Part shown: positions 1 to 7,862 of the stretch, one piece after another | How the letters are laid out: every line of letters starts with the position of its first letter | Position numbering within the stretch: position 1 is the stretch's first letter | Source: CAYVCP01 sp964450565 | Lineage (GTDB): Bacteria; Patescibacteriota; Minisyncoccia; Minisyncoccales; CG1-02-41-26 | Assembly (NCBI GenBank): GCA_964450565.1 | Contig: CAYVCP010000016.1 | Span: 1 to 11,050, forward strand | Reading direction: 5' to 3' | DNA length: 11,050 nt | Translations under genes and position numbers: made by a program | The notes under the pieces: model-generated | Seen by the model: only the letters and a program-made list of their open reading frames with translations | Databases searched by the model: none | What the model was told of the DNA's origin: nothing

Positions 1-3000
1 TCTGGATAAAAAATTATAATCAAGATTATTGCTTTTGCTTAAAAGCGTTTCTTCTCCCTTTTTAAAAGGCTTGATAATTCCAAAAGGCAACCTCATTAAT
101 AAATCTCTCGGTGTAAGCTCTTTGGTAAAATAATAAATCAAAGCAATAAGAGGATCTTCTTGATTGATACTATCACCCAACATATCGTTAAAGTGTTCAA
201 TATTATAATTTTTACTATTTAAGGCATCCCAATCTCTGGTTGTAAAGCCCCTTTGAAGGGCCACTTTCTTAATCTCAAGCTCCAATAAAGGAGTAAAAGC
301 TAATAAAAACTGATATGCTTCTTCCTCTTTAGGCTTGTCTCTTGTCTGAACAGGACCAAAAAATCCTTGTATTGAATAATAATAAAGGTTTCTGGCAGTA
401 CTGTTTTTGAGAACAGAGCTACAAGCCTCACACCCTATTTTATAAAAAGAAGAACAGTCCTGATCCGATTTCATATTATTGTCTGGCATCCCCTCTCCTA
501 AACAAACGCCCTCACATTTTGATTCTGGTTCTGAAACCTCTTGGCTCATTAAATTACACACAAGGTTAGTTGCCTGCCCGATAGCTTTACCCAGTGTTTG
601 ATCTAAGAAAGAAAAATTCAAGGGCCTTTCGCAAGCATTGAAGATAAAGTGACACCACGGGCCATAAATTGTCTGTTCTTTGTCTGACATGTTGCTATAA
701 ATTACTGGGTCGAGAGTCTGAAACAGTCCCAATTCCTTTGATCTCATTTGGTCACACTTGTTTCTTATTGATATTTGTTTATCTGATGCAAGAACAATAT
801 CCCATGTCCTATTGGTTGCCTTATCAGAAAATTTCAAGGCAATATTGTCTCCACAAATTAAATCTTTTGGGCTGGTTTTAATAAGATTAAGAATATTATT
901 AAATTCTGGCCACAGAATCTGTGCAGGGGTTTGATTAAGAAAATTGCTCACACAATTTTTATCATCTTCTGGACACATATTATCAAGCAAATTTTTAATT
1001 GTTTTATTTAAAATACCGCCTACCTCCGCTAAATCGTCGTTGCTGTAAGCTATTTCTTCCATAAGAGTGGTATGAAAATGGGTTGAAAGATTGCAAACAT
1101 TCTTACCTAATTCATCAGGAATACGTACACCCACCTCAATAGTGTCTCCATCTTTCCATGTTAACCCTTCTCCTAATTTATAAAGATCAATTGAAGCTTC
1201 GTAGTCTTCACCAGTTAAATCTGCGTTTTGTTGATCTCTATATGCACCACACACATTATTCAATATGGTATCAATATCGCTTTGCAATGTTTCTGTAATT
1301 GCCCTAGGCAAAACATCTTGAACACTAGCATTTAAATATCCATGGAAATTATCATAAAAATCATTAGCTTCTTTAAAATATGAAGACAACGGACTAATAA
1401 TTGCGTCTTCTATCCATACAGTTGCATATTTCATCATGGTATCTGTCATGATATCAATGAAAGCAGTAAATAATTTTTCTCCAAAACTTATGAATCCTGC
1501 CTTGAACTTATCTTTTAATCTTTCTGAATTGATTTTTGTTAAATGGGTTACCTCAAAACTAGAACATTGGTAACATTTTGGATTACTATGTTGCACATCA
1601 ATCTTAACTCTTTCTTCTTCTGTATCGTTATAAGCGACAATACTAGTGTCTGTGCCCCAACATTGTCCCAAAACATCGCGACAAATAATCTCTTTTTCTT
1701 TTAGATCTGAATAATCATAGTTTACATATATGGTTTTGCTATCTGTAGGATTACGAAAATTAAAGTTCATTGGTATCCCTTCTCCTATATTATTCAACTT
1801 CTCTGGGGTTAATTCAACACATTTTCCTGGGCTTGGAGCAATTACTCCTTGATCTGTATTCATAAAAGTAATGTAAGCTTGATTAACTTCAAAAATATAG
1901 CCCTGATCTAACTTTTTATAGCAATCATTAATTTTCATATTCTCTGGAAACTCTCCTGGATGATTTTCTTTATAACTATCAATTTTACCTTGCACCAAAC
2001 CAACGGTTCTATCTCTTAGTCCTATTCTTAGTTGTTCAGCGTTTTTGGCTATATAAGACTTTAGGTCCTTAAATTTGTTATTCAAGTATTTATCTGCCTT
2101 ATTTAAAAAACCAAACACCCTATCAATAAAAGGTAAAGTTTCCAGCTTAGTTTCAAGAGCAGTCTGAATTTGAGGAATTAGTGTTGTAAAGCTCTTTGAT
2201 AGAGCCTTATCAACAACCTGATTATATAAATCTATCATTTCAGAATCTAAAATCTGATTCAATCTATCCGTAAAAATACTTTCTCTTAGTTTTCCTTCTA
2301 ATGCTTCCTGAAAAGAATCTGGTAATTTTTTTTCAATAGGTCCTGTAAAAAAATCTGCTATAGTATCAGAAATAATAGTAGGAGAAATTGTCCCCTTGAC
2401 ACAGCCCTTTACACAAGAATCATTTTTGAGTAAATCCTGTAAACAATCCATTCTCACTTCATAATTAAAATTTTCGTTATTAGGATCAAGAATGCCTTGA
2501 GAACAAGCCCGTTTTCCATCTTTGCAAATTTCTTGCTCACACTCTTTTGCCACTTTGCATTTTTCGGCACATTTTAAAATCAAATCTGCTTTTAAATCAT
2601 TACTAACCACGCCCTTAAAGCCAGCCATAAAAGAATCGCTTATACCATTAGCAAGGGCTTTTTTTGAAATTTCTTCCATTAAGCGATCCATTACCCCTTC
2701 TTCCATAGTTGCTTTTATAATATCTGTAATGCTGTCTGGTAGAACATACTCTGCTTGACCAAAAGCTGAATTAAGACAATCTTTAAAGATTTGCTGGATT
2801 GTTTCCAAAGAAAGTCCAGTTAAAACAGAAAAAAGACTAGCTCTTTGGCTTTCCATGATTGCAAATTGATTGTGGTCTACTATGGTCCCACTTATAAAAG
2901 GAGAAGGGCCATGTTTCACAAGATAAGCTGTTGCTGCAGGATACTCAAAGGTATAGGCTCTTTCCTCAAAAGCTTCAGTTAAGTCATCAGCCATAAAGGG

Positions 3001-4578
3001 GTTAATAAAAGCTGAAAAACGCGCAGTAGTATTTTGCACTAAAGAATTATTGTCTATGTCTATTTTTTCAAAAGGCTCTAGGTGCTCTGGTAATTCAACG
3101 ATTATGTTAAGACCAAAGTTCTCTAAATATTCTTTGTAAGGGAAAAAGTCATATTGAAATCTTATATCAACTCCTTCTGAAAGTAAAAATTCTTTTGCAT
3201 TAACCTTCAACGTATCCCCTAAAAAGGTAAATTGTTCTGCTGTAAACTGAGGTTGTTCTGCTTTAAGGTCAGCTAATAACTCTTGAAGTTTCTGTATTTT
3301 ATACTTAATTAGTCTATCTTGGTTGATGTCATCAAAGTTCTCTGCAAAATTTTCTATACCCATTTCTGAAAAAACACTAGAAATTTTCCATGCTTTCTCT
3401 GGTTCCCAGTCAACAGCTTCCCAGTGTAATAAAGCCCACGGAGCTTCTTCTTCTGTTCCTGTTTTCACTTTCTCAATAAAAACATTTCTTTCCTCTTCCT
3501 TGCCTTCAACATTAATTGTCACAGGAACTGTCTCAAAAATAACATCTCTAACGTCACAAAGAAATCCTTCTCTGTCACGTTTAGTACCACAATCATCAAA
3601 CCTGTACCATTCTTTACAAATCTGCTGACCACTTTCTGGAATTTTATCACCAAAAGGAGAGCTAGCTTCCATATAGGTAATACATTTTCCTTTTATTCCT
3701 TCCCAAATAATAGTCCAGTCGGCCTGTCCGCATTCACAATTCTTTAACAAATCAATAAGACCGTCTTTGTTGCTTTCTCCTTTGTCGTTCTTGGTGCCCC
3801 CTAAAAGTTCAGTAATATCTTTAGCTGTTTCTTCTGCTTTATAAAAAGGTAATTCTGCCTGATATAAAAAATTACTAGGATCAGGAAAATTAGGTGGTGG
3901 ATTTCGTCCAGATATACTGGCTAAAATATTATTTTTCAAAAAAGTAGTAGTATCTTCTGGGTATTTAAGTGCTTTATCCTCCTCTTCAAGATAATTGCCT
4001 GTATCTGGGTTAATAGGGTTACCAAATCCATCGGTAAAAATAAACTCACCCCCCACGGCTTGAATAAATCCTTTTTTATAAGGATAAACTTCTTCATACA
4101 TTTTTGGAGGAATAGAAAAACCAGGAATTTGTACAAACACAACATCGTTTTCCTTATAGGAGCCTACGAAAACGTCTTTTGTCAAAACTGGAGGAATCTC
4201 ACTTACAAAAATTAATAATTGAGGGTTCATAACATAAAGGATAAGAGAAGATATTAATATAATAAAAAGACCTAAAAAAGATCTCTTTATCATAGTTTTT
4301 GCTGTAAGCACTAAACCAGGCCTTAAAGAAGAGGAAAGATATAATACTCCAGCAACAATTAAAACAAGAGTGCAAATACCTATGGCAATAAAAAGCGCGA
4401 GCCTTACGTAATATCTTACGTGTTCACCTAAACCCTCGTTTGCTTCTACAATCTCTTCAAGATCTTGTGATTCGGGTAAAGAAGGATGCTTTTGCTCTAA
4501 TACAAAAGCGGAACAAGAGAAGCTCATTACTACCCCCAACGATATCGCAATCAATAATATTTTTCTTTTAATTTTCAT
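1..4578 (-). CDS. Giant surface protein with T4SS-pilin-like N-terminus (3' end beyond window)
   Basis: The frame starts at an ATG at 4578 and stays open for 1526 codons to the window edge, so the C-terminus is missing. Residues 1-24 look like a signal peptide: basic MKIKRK, a hydrophobic core, and a possible cleavage after the CSA at 22-24. Two membrane helices follow at about 59-81 and 101-117, joined by a short basic loop (R86, K94, K98, R99) and ended by an NPQL motif at 118-121. This layout matches the VirB2/TrbC-like pilin proteins of CPR bacteria (recalled family pattern, not searched). With positive-inside topology the remaining roughly 1400 residues lie outside the membrane. I recognise no enzyme domain there and saw no further hydrophobic helix. 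About 35 cysteines occur after the helices, clustered at 670-726 and 1355-1386, with a CxxC at 1002-1005. The start overlaps the preceding gene's stop by four bases (ATGA), suggesting translational coupling. Possible roles are an appendage or tip component, an adhesin, or a VirB6-like channel part. The reading frame is certain; the function is not. Confidence 0.88.
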   Translation of the reverse strand, partial: MKIKRKILLIAISLGVVMSFSCSAFVLEQKHPSLPESQDLEEIVEANEGLGEHVRYYVRLALFIAIGICTLVLIVAGVLYLSSSLRPGLVLTAKTMIKRSFLGLFIILISSLILYVMNPQLLIFVSEIPPVLTKDVFVGSYKENDVVFVQIPGFSIPPKMYEEVYPYKKGFIQAVGGEFIFTDGFGNPINPDTGNYLEEEDKALKYPEDTTTFLKNNILASISGRNPPPNFPDPSNFLYQAELPFYKAEETAKDITELLGGTKNDKGESNKDGLIDLLKNCECGQADWTIIWEGIKGKCITYMEASSPFGDKIPESGQQICKEWYRFDDCGTKRDREGFLCDVRDVIFETVPVTINVEGKEEERNVFIEKVKTGTEEEAPWALLHWEAVDWEPEKAWKISSVFSEMGIENFAENFDDINQDRLIKYKIQKLQELLADLKAEQPQFTAEQFTFLGDTLKVNAKEFLLSEGVDIRFQYDFFPYKEYLENFGLNIIVELPEHLEPFEKIDIDNNSLVQNTTARFSAFINPFMADDLTEAFEERAYTFEYPAATAYLVKHGPSPFISGTIVDHNQFAIMESQRASLFSVLTGLSLETIQQIFKDCLNSAFGQAEYVLPDSITDIIKATMEEGVMDRLMEEISKKALANGISDSFMAGFKGVVSNDLKADLILKCAEKCKVAKECEQEICKDGKRACSQGILDPNNENFNYEVRMDCLQDLLKNDSCVKGCVKGTISPTIISDTIADFFTGPIEKKLPDSFQEALEGKLRESIFTDRLNQILDSEMIDLYNQVVDKALSKSFTTLIPQIQTALETKLETLPFIDRVFGFLNKADKYLNNKFKDLKSYIAKNAEQLRIGLRDRTVGLVQGKIDSYKENHPGEFPENMKINDCYKKLDQGYIFEVNQAYITFMNTDQGVIAPSPGKCVELTPEKLNNIGEGIPMNFNFRNPTDSKTIYVNYDYSDLKEKEIICRDVLGQCWGTDTSIVAYNDTEEERVKIDVQHSNPKCYQCSSFEVTHLTKINSERLKDKFKAGFISFGEKLFTAFIDIMTDTMMKYATVWIEDAIISPLSSYFKEANDFYDNFHGYLNASVQDVLPRAITETLQSDIDTILNNVCGAYRDQQNADLTGEDYEASIDLYKLGEGLTWKDGDTIEVGVRIPDELGKNVCNLSTHFHTTLMEEIAYSNDDLAEVGGILNKTIKNLLDNMCPEDDKNCVSNFLNQTPAQILWPEFNNILNLIKTSPKDLICGDNIALKFSDKATNRTWDIVLASDKQISIRNKCDQMRSKELGLFQTLDPVIYSNMSDKEQTIYGPWCHFIFNACERPLNFSFLDQTLGKAIGQATNLVCNLMSQEVSEPESKCEGVCLGEGMPDNNMKSDQDCSSFYKIGCEACSSVLKNSTARNLYYYSIQGFFGPVQTRDKPKEEEAYQFLLAFTPLLELEIKKVALQRGFTTRDWDALNSKNYNIEHFNDMLGDSINQEDPLIALIYYFTKELTPRDLLMRLPFGIIKPFKKGEETLLSKSNNLDYNFLSR

Positions 4579-4994
4579 TTAAACTCTGAATAAACAATGT
4601 GCATAAATGAAGGCCAAACGTCTCCAACTCCAGGGAAGGCTTCAGCTACCAATTTCTTCCAATGTTTTTTAAAAAATCCTTTTGATAAAGTTTTGATATT
4701 CTGCCAAGCGCCATGTTTTTCAGCTTTCTCTTTCTTCTCCATAGAGGCTTCTTTAGGCCTAAAAAATTGCCAAAATCCGATAACAACAAAACCACAAACA
4801 GACACAATTCTACCTAGAGCTATACCTACGCCGAAAAGTAAAATTAATACGACACAAGCAAGACCAAGCAAATCAAATACGCTTGCTATAATAAGCATCA
4901 TAATACCTTCAACACTCAACAATCCCGCCTTTCCCTGTGTTGCCCTTTTTTCTTTTGGTACCATACTATCGTTAAAAAATGTTGTTTGATCCAT
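4575..4994 (-). CDS. Small two-helix membrane protein of the T4SS-like module
   Basis: This is a 139-residue protein of no family I can name. A polar N-terminus (1-25) is followed by a hydrophobic stretch from about 31 to 78. It probably forms two membrane helices (about 32-58 and 62-78) with R62 at the turn. A very basic segment (about 81-114, many K and E) follows, and then a C-terminal part with the motif AFPGVGDVWPS at 119-129. I associate a PxVGxxP-like C-terminal element of this kind with uncharacterised proteins next to CPR VirB4 genes, but that is recollection, not a search. The gene lies one base after the VirB4 stop, and its own TGA stop overlaps the giant gene's ATG. Co-expression with both neighbours is therefore likely. 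It could be a VirB6- or VirB3-like inner-membrane part, or an assembly factor for the giant protein. A long ORF on the opposite strand over the same bases is considered a shadow. Confidence 0.8.
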   Translation of the reverse strand: MDQTTFFNDSMVPKEKRATQGKAGLLSVEGIMMLIIASVFDLLGLACVVLILLFGVGIALGRIVSVCGFVVIGFWQFFRPKEASMEKKEKAEKHGAWQNIKTLSKGFFKKHWKKLVAEAFPGVGDVWPSFMHIVYSEFK

Positions 4995-4995
4995 A

Positions 4996-6783
4996 CTACT
5001 GTTCTCTTAATTGTTTTTTTGCTTCTTTTATTTTCTGTATTTCTTCAGGCGAAGAAGTAATAAACTGGTCCTCTGTATAAGAAGCCACTACTTTCAAAGC
5101 AACTCTTTTTTGCCCTGCTATAAAAATACCCTCGCCAATTCCACAACCAAGCAAGGTATTCTTTTCTTGTTCTGTTAAGTTAAAAGTCTTTTGCACTAAA
5201 TCAATAGTTGCTGATGATTGTTTCATTAAAAATTGTAATGAAGAATTCGTAATAATCGGCTTTCCATACTCTGATTGCATAAAGTCAGAAACATCTTGAG
5301 TAATTGTTGTGACTCCTAACCAATATTTTCGAGCACGTTTGCAAATACCAAAAAGAAAAGATGCTCCATCTTCTTGCTGCATAATCCACCATGCCTCATC
5401 AACCAATAAGATTCTCTTTTTAATTTTAGATCTAATTTGAGCCCAAATATATCTTAAAATAATAAACATCGCCATAGGCCTTAATTCATCTTCCATGTCC
5501 CTAATACCAAAAACAACAAATTCTTTATTCATATCAACGTTCGATGGCGAATTAAAAAACTGTGCATAACTCCCTTTGGTATATTTCCTTATTCTTTCAA
5601 TTAAACTTTCTGTCCTTTCCATTCCGCTCAACACAGTTTCAAAATCAGACATTATAGGAGTCTTAGCCTTCCATGTTTTAGGATCAGTTTCTGGTGTAAT
5701 ATCTTTCATAGCATAAGTTTCTGTTAAGGCTTGATCAATCATCGCGTCCTCTCCTGGACTTAATCCTCCCAGCATAATTCTTAACAAACCCACTAAATTA
5801 ATTACATTACTTCTCAATACATCTGCTGGGTCTTCATCTTCTCGTGGAACAGGTAAATCAAAAGGATTTAAATGAGTTGGAGAATTAAGAGATATTTTGA
5901 AATAAGATCCTCCAACAGCATCATTTAAAAACCTATACTCATCTTCTGGATCTAAAATAATACAATCAATACCCTGCATTAGATATCTTAATACTTCTAA
6001 TTTTGCCATATAACTTTTACCCGAACCAGAAGTAGCAAACGTTGTAAGGTTTGCATTTCTTAAAGAAAATCTATCAAATAAAACTAAGGAATTATTGTGT
6101 AAATTAATACCATACAAAATACCTTCATTAGCTGATAAGTCAGGGGACACAAAAGGGAAAATACTGCTCAACGGAGCCGTGTTCATAGGAGTGTGCACAA
6201 GCAACTGATCCAAGGCGTATGGCATCGTTGCGGTAAAGCCTTGCTGTTCTCTTAAAAGAGCTGGTTTTACATAAATTAATCTTCCTTCAAGCATTGATCT
6301 TAATAAGGTTTCTATTTCTCGTAATTGTTTTTCTGAGTCTCCATAAATAGTGACATAAAGACCTAGTCTAAAAACTCTTTCTCTGGCTGTTTGCAATTCA
6401 TCCCTCAATCTTTCTATGTCTTGATAGGCTGTTTCTAAAGCAGGATCTCTTACATAACCTTTTTCTTCTCTTTCTGATAACTCAGCCTGAACATCTGTGA
6501 TCTTTTTTCTTAATTTCTTTAAAATATGACCAGAGTCAACTGGATGTATATGGAAAGAAATATCCAAGGGAGTGTTCAAATTAATCACTGGACTCAACCA
6601 CCCTGTTGATAAATATCTCGGATAAGAAAAAACAAAAAAGGACTTAGCAAACCTTTCTCCTAAAAGTAGATAATTTTGTTTTATCTCAATTAAAGAAGGA
6701 GCTATGATATCAGCTATCTCAATTTCTTGTGGATCTAATTCTAACCCCTCAAAAGTTTGTTCTTTTTTCTTAAAAAAACTCAT
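4996..6783 (-). CDS. VirB4/TraC-family T4SS ATPase
   Basis: This 595-residue protein has the architecture of VirB4-type motors, which hydrolyse ATP at the inner membrane to drive T4SS assembly or transport. The N-terminal 60 residues lead into a CagE/VirB4-like region containing a charged coiled-coil-like segment (about 86-140). The RecA-like domain follows. Walker A is ATSGSGKS at 250-257, with alanine in place of the usual first glycine and the catalytic lysine at K256. A LDPEDEY motif at 277-283 follows. Walker B is ILLVDEAW at 458-465, with D462 and E463. A TTITQD stretch at 492-497 supplies the conserved glutamine (Q496). No membrane helix is evident, so it should act on the cytoplasmic face. 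The ATG overlaps the TGA of the upstream TraC-like gene by four bases, so the two products are probably made together. The sequence looks intact and full length. Nothing here shows whether the substrate is DNA, protein or pilin. Confidence 0.94.
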   Translation of the reverse strand: MSFFKKKEQTFEGLELDPQEIEIADIIAPSLIEIKQNYLLLGERFAKSFFVFSYPRYLSTGWLSPVINLNTPLDISFHIHPVDSGHILKKLRKKITDVQAELSEREEKGYVRDPALETAYQDIERLRDELQTARERVFRLGLYVTIYGDSEKQLREIETLLRSMLEGRLIYVKPALLREQQGFTATMPYALDQLLVHTPMNTAPLSSIFPFVSPDLSANEGILYGINLHNNSLVLFDRFSLRNANLTTFATSGSGKSYMAKLEVLRYLMQGIDCIILDPEDEYRFLNDAVGGSYFKISLNSPTHLNPFDLPVPREDEDPADVLRSNVINLVGLLRIMLGGLSPGEDAMIDQALTETYAMKDITPETDPKTWKAKTPIMSDFETVLSGMERTESLIERIRKYTKGSYAQFFNSPSNVDMNKEFVVFGIRDMEDELRPMAMFIILRYIWAQIRSKIKKRILLVDEAWWIMQQEDGASFLFGICKRARKYWLGVTTITQDVSDFMQSEYGKPIITNSSLQFLMKQSSATIDLVQKTFNLTEQEKNTLLGCGIGEGIFIAGQKRVALKVVASYTEDQFITSSPEEIQKIKEAKKQLREQ

Positions 6784-7415
6784 TTAACTAATTCTGGTAA
6801 AATTTCAGGATAATATCCGACCTCAGCTTCTTTGGGATGAAGCCAGCTCCAGAACAATTCTATAACCTCTGGTGTTGTTAAGGGAACGACACTTAAGCCA
6901 CATCGTTTTAAACCTACAGCAACAAATTCCATTCTTTGCAAAAGCTGTTCTCTAGCCATTTTAAACACTTCATCGTCTATTTTTGGCATTTTAGGGGAAA
7001 AGCCAAAGCCCTTTTTGCCTCCCCTTACCTCACCTAGTGTATAGGGAACAACAACAAAAAACTGTTTTGTCATAATAGTACCCCCTGCCACTAAACTCTG
7101 CACAAACTTTCTATACTCTATGGTTTGAGTTTTCAAAAGTTCATTCGTTTGCTTACTTTCAAGCTCTTTTAATTTTTCAAAGTATCCTGTTATATTTAAC
7201 CTTCTTGATTGAACACAAAGTTGGACTGAGAAATCTAAAGAATTTAAAAAACTCTGAAATTGATAAATAATAGCATTTTGTTCATCTTCAGATTTTAAAT
7301 CAAAATTAATAGAAGAAACCATCAAAAATCCTCTCATTGCTCTGTTCTTCAAAATCATCACTCCGTTCTTAATTTGTTTAAATTGCAAAAAGTTTTGGCT
7401 TGATGTTTGTGGCAT
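6780..7415 (-). CDS. TraC-like protein, probable VirB4 N-terminal partner
   Basis: This 211-residue soluble protein has no signal peptide and no membrane helix. It opens with QFKQIKNGVMILKNR (11-25), then a beta-alpha pattern with the phrase RGFLMVSSINFDL (28-40). It continues with SRRLNITGYFEKL (70-82) and a FFVVVPY strand (119-125), and ends with a helix and ELFWSWLHP at 186-194. This resembles the N-terminal, non-ATPase part of TraC/VirB4 proteins, which CPR genomes often encode as a separate gene before the ATPase (recalled pattern, not searched). There is no Walker motif. The gene lies five bases after the PrgI-like gene and overlaps the ATPase gene by four bases, so a stoichiometric complex with the ATPase is a reasonable inference. 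Its ATG at 7415 has only a weak GAAGAA stretch upstream as a possible ribosome site. Confidence 0.85.
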   Translation of the reverse strand: MPQTSSQNFLQFKQIKNGVMILKNRAMRGFLMVSSINFDLKSEDEQNAIIYQFQSFLNSLDFSVQLCVQSRRLNITGYFEKLKELESKQTNELLKTQTIEYRKFVQSLVAGGTIMTKQFFVVVPYTLGEVRGGKKGFGFSPKMPKIDDEVFKMAREQLLQRMEFVAVGLKRCGLSVVPLTTPEVIELFWSWLHPKEAEVGYYPEILPELVK

Positions 7416-7420
7416 AATAA

Positions 7421-7843
7421 TTATTCTTCGTAATTTGTTCCCATCTCTATGCTTGAACTGATAGATCCGAGTTTACTTTCTGGCGCTATTTTTAATATAG
7501 GCTCTGCTTTTTTTGTTTCTCTCTCTTGTTTCTTGGTAACAAACTTAATGGGGGCTGGCTTGTCTTTTCTTTGCCACATATAGGTTTTAGAAGAAAGAAA
7601 AAATCTAAAAGAATGCCTTAAAAGTTCCGGGATACTTTGCCCTCCGACTTTAACAAAAACACCAGCCAAGAAAGCTCCTGACGATAAGACTAAAACTAAA
7701 AACCAAAGTATTTTGTTTGGGATAGCATACCACAAGATAAACAAAACTAATGCTATTGCCCCCAAGACACCTAGTTTTTTAAACGTCAGGCCAAATGCTA
7801 TTTTAGCCTCCCTTTCTAAAAATTTAGGAACTCTAAATTGCAT
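7421..7843 (-). CDS. PrgI family T4SS membrane protein
   Basis: This is a 140-residue protein. It opens with FRVPKFLEREAKIAFGLTFK (3-22), the typical PrgI family N-terminus. Two membrane helices follow at about 23-42 and 46-64. A short conserved-looking segment around IPELLRHSFRFFLSSKTYMW (71-90) comes next, then a polar lysine-rich tail that is probably disordered. PrgI proteins of Gram-positive conjugation systems are the functional counterparts of VirB3, a small inner-membrane part that works with VirB4. The order PrgI, TraC-like, VirB4 fits that role exactly. The gene begins 19 bases after jag and is the first of the T4SS-like block. A candidate promoter covers that gap. No good Shine-Dalgarno sequence precedes the ATG. 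The family call is fairly safe; the substrate of the system is unknown. Confidence 0.9.
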   Translation of the reverse strand: MQFRVPKFLEREAKIAFGLTFKKLGVLGAIALVLFILWYAIPNKILWFLVLVLSSGAFLAGVFVKVGGQSIPELLRHSFRFFLSSKTYMWQRKDKPAPIKFVTKKQERETKKAEPILKIAPESKLGSISSSIEMGTNYEE

Positions 7844-7849
7844 TTATAT

Positions 7850-7858
7850 ATTTTACCA
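7850..7858 (-). promoter_or_regulatory. Candidate internal extended -10 promoter before the PrgI-like gene
   Basis: Read on the minus strand the gap between jag and the PrgI-like gene contains TGGTAAAAT, an extended -10 element with one mismatch to TATAAT. The hexamer 17 bases further upstream (GGTCAA) is a poor -35 box. Transcription would begin at or just before the ATG at 7843, giving a nearly leaderless message. If real, it would let the T4SS block be expressed independently of the rpmH operon. In such AT-rich sequence a match of this quality can arise by chance. Confidence 0.3.
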
Positions 7859-7862
7859 TATT

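Noticed and set aside
669..3628. Several plus-strand frames of 70-101 codons and a short minus-strand frame at 3936-4145
   Set aside because: All lie inside the uninterrupted giant minus-strand gene, in other frames, with no supporting context or ribosome sites.
4507..4578. Lipoprotein signal at C22 of the giant protein
   Set aside because: The residues before the cysteine are SFS, lacking the leucine or similar residue at -3 of a lipobox. A signal-peptidase I site after A24 fits better.
4597..4989. 130-codon open frame on the plus strand
   Set aside because: It mirrors the 139-residue membrane protein gene, which fits the operon and has a coherent hydrophobic profile. The plus-strand product is low in plausible domain character.
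7844..7862. Terminator between jag and the PrgI-like gene
   Set aside because: The 19-base gap has no stem-loop followed by a T run on the minus strand.
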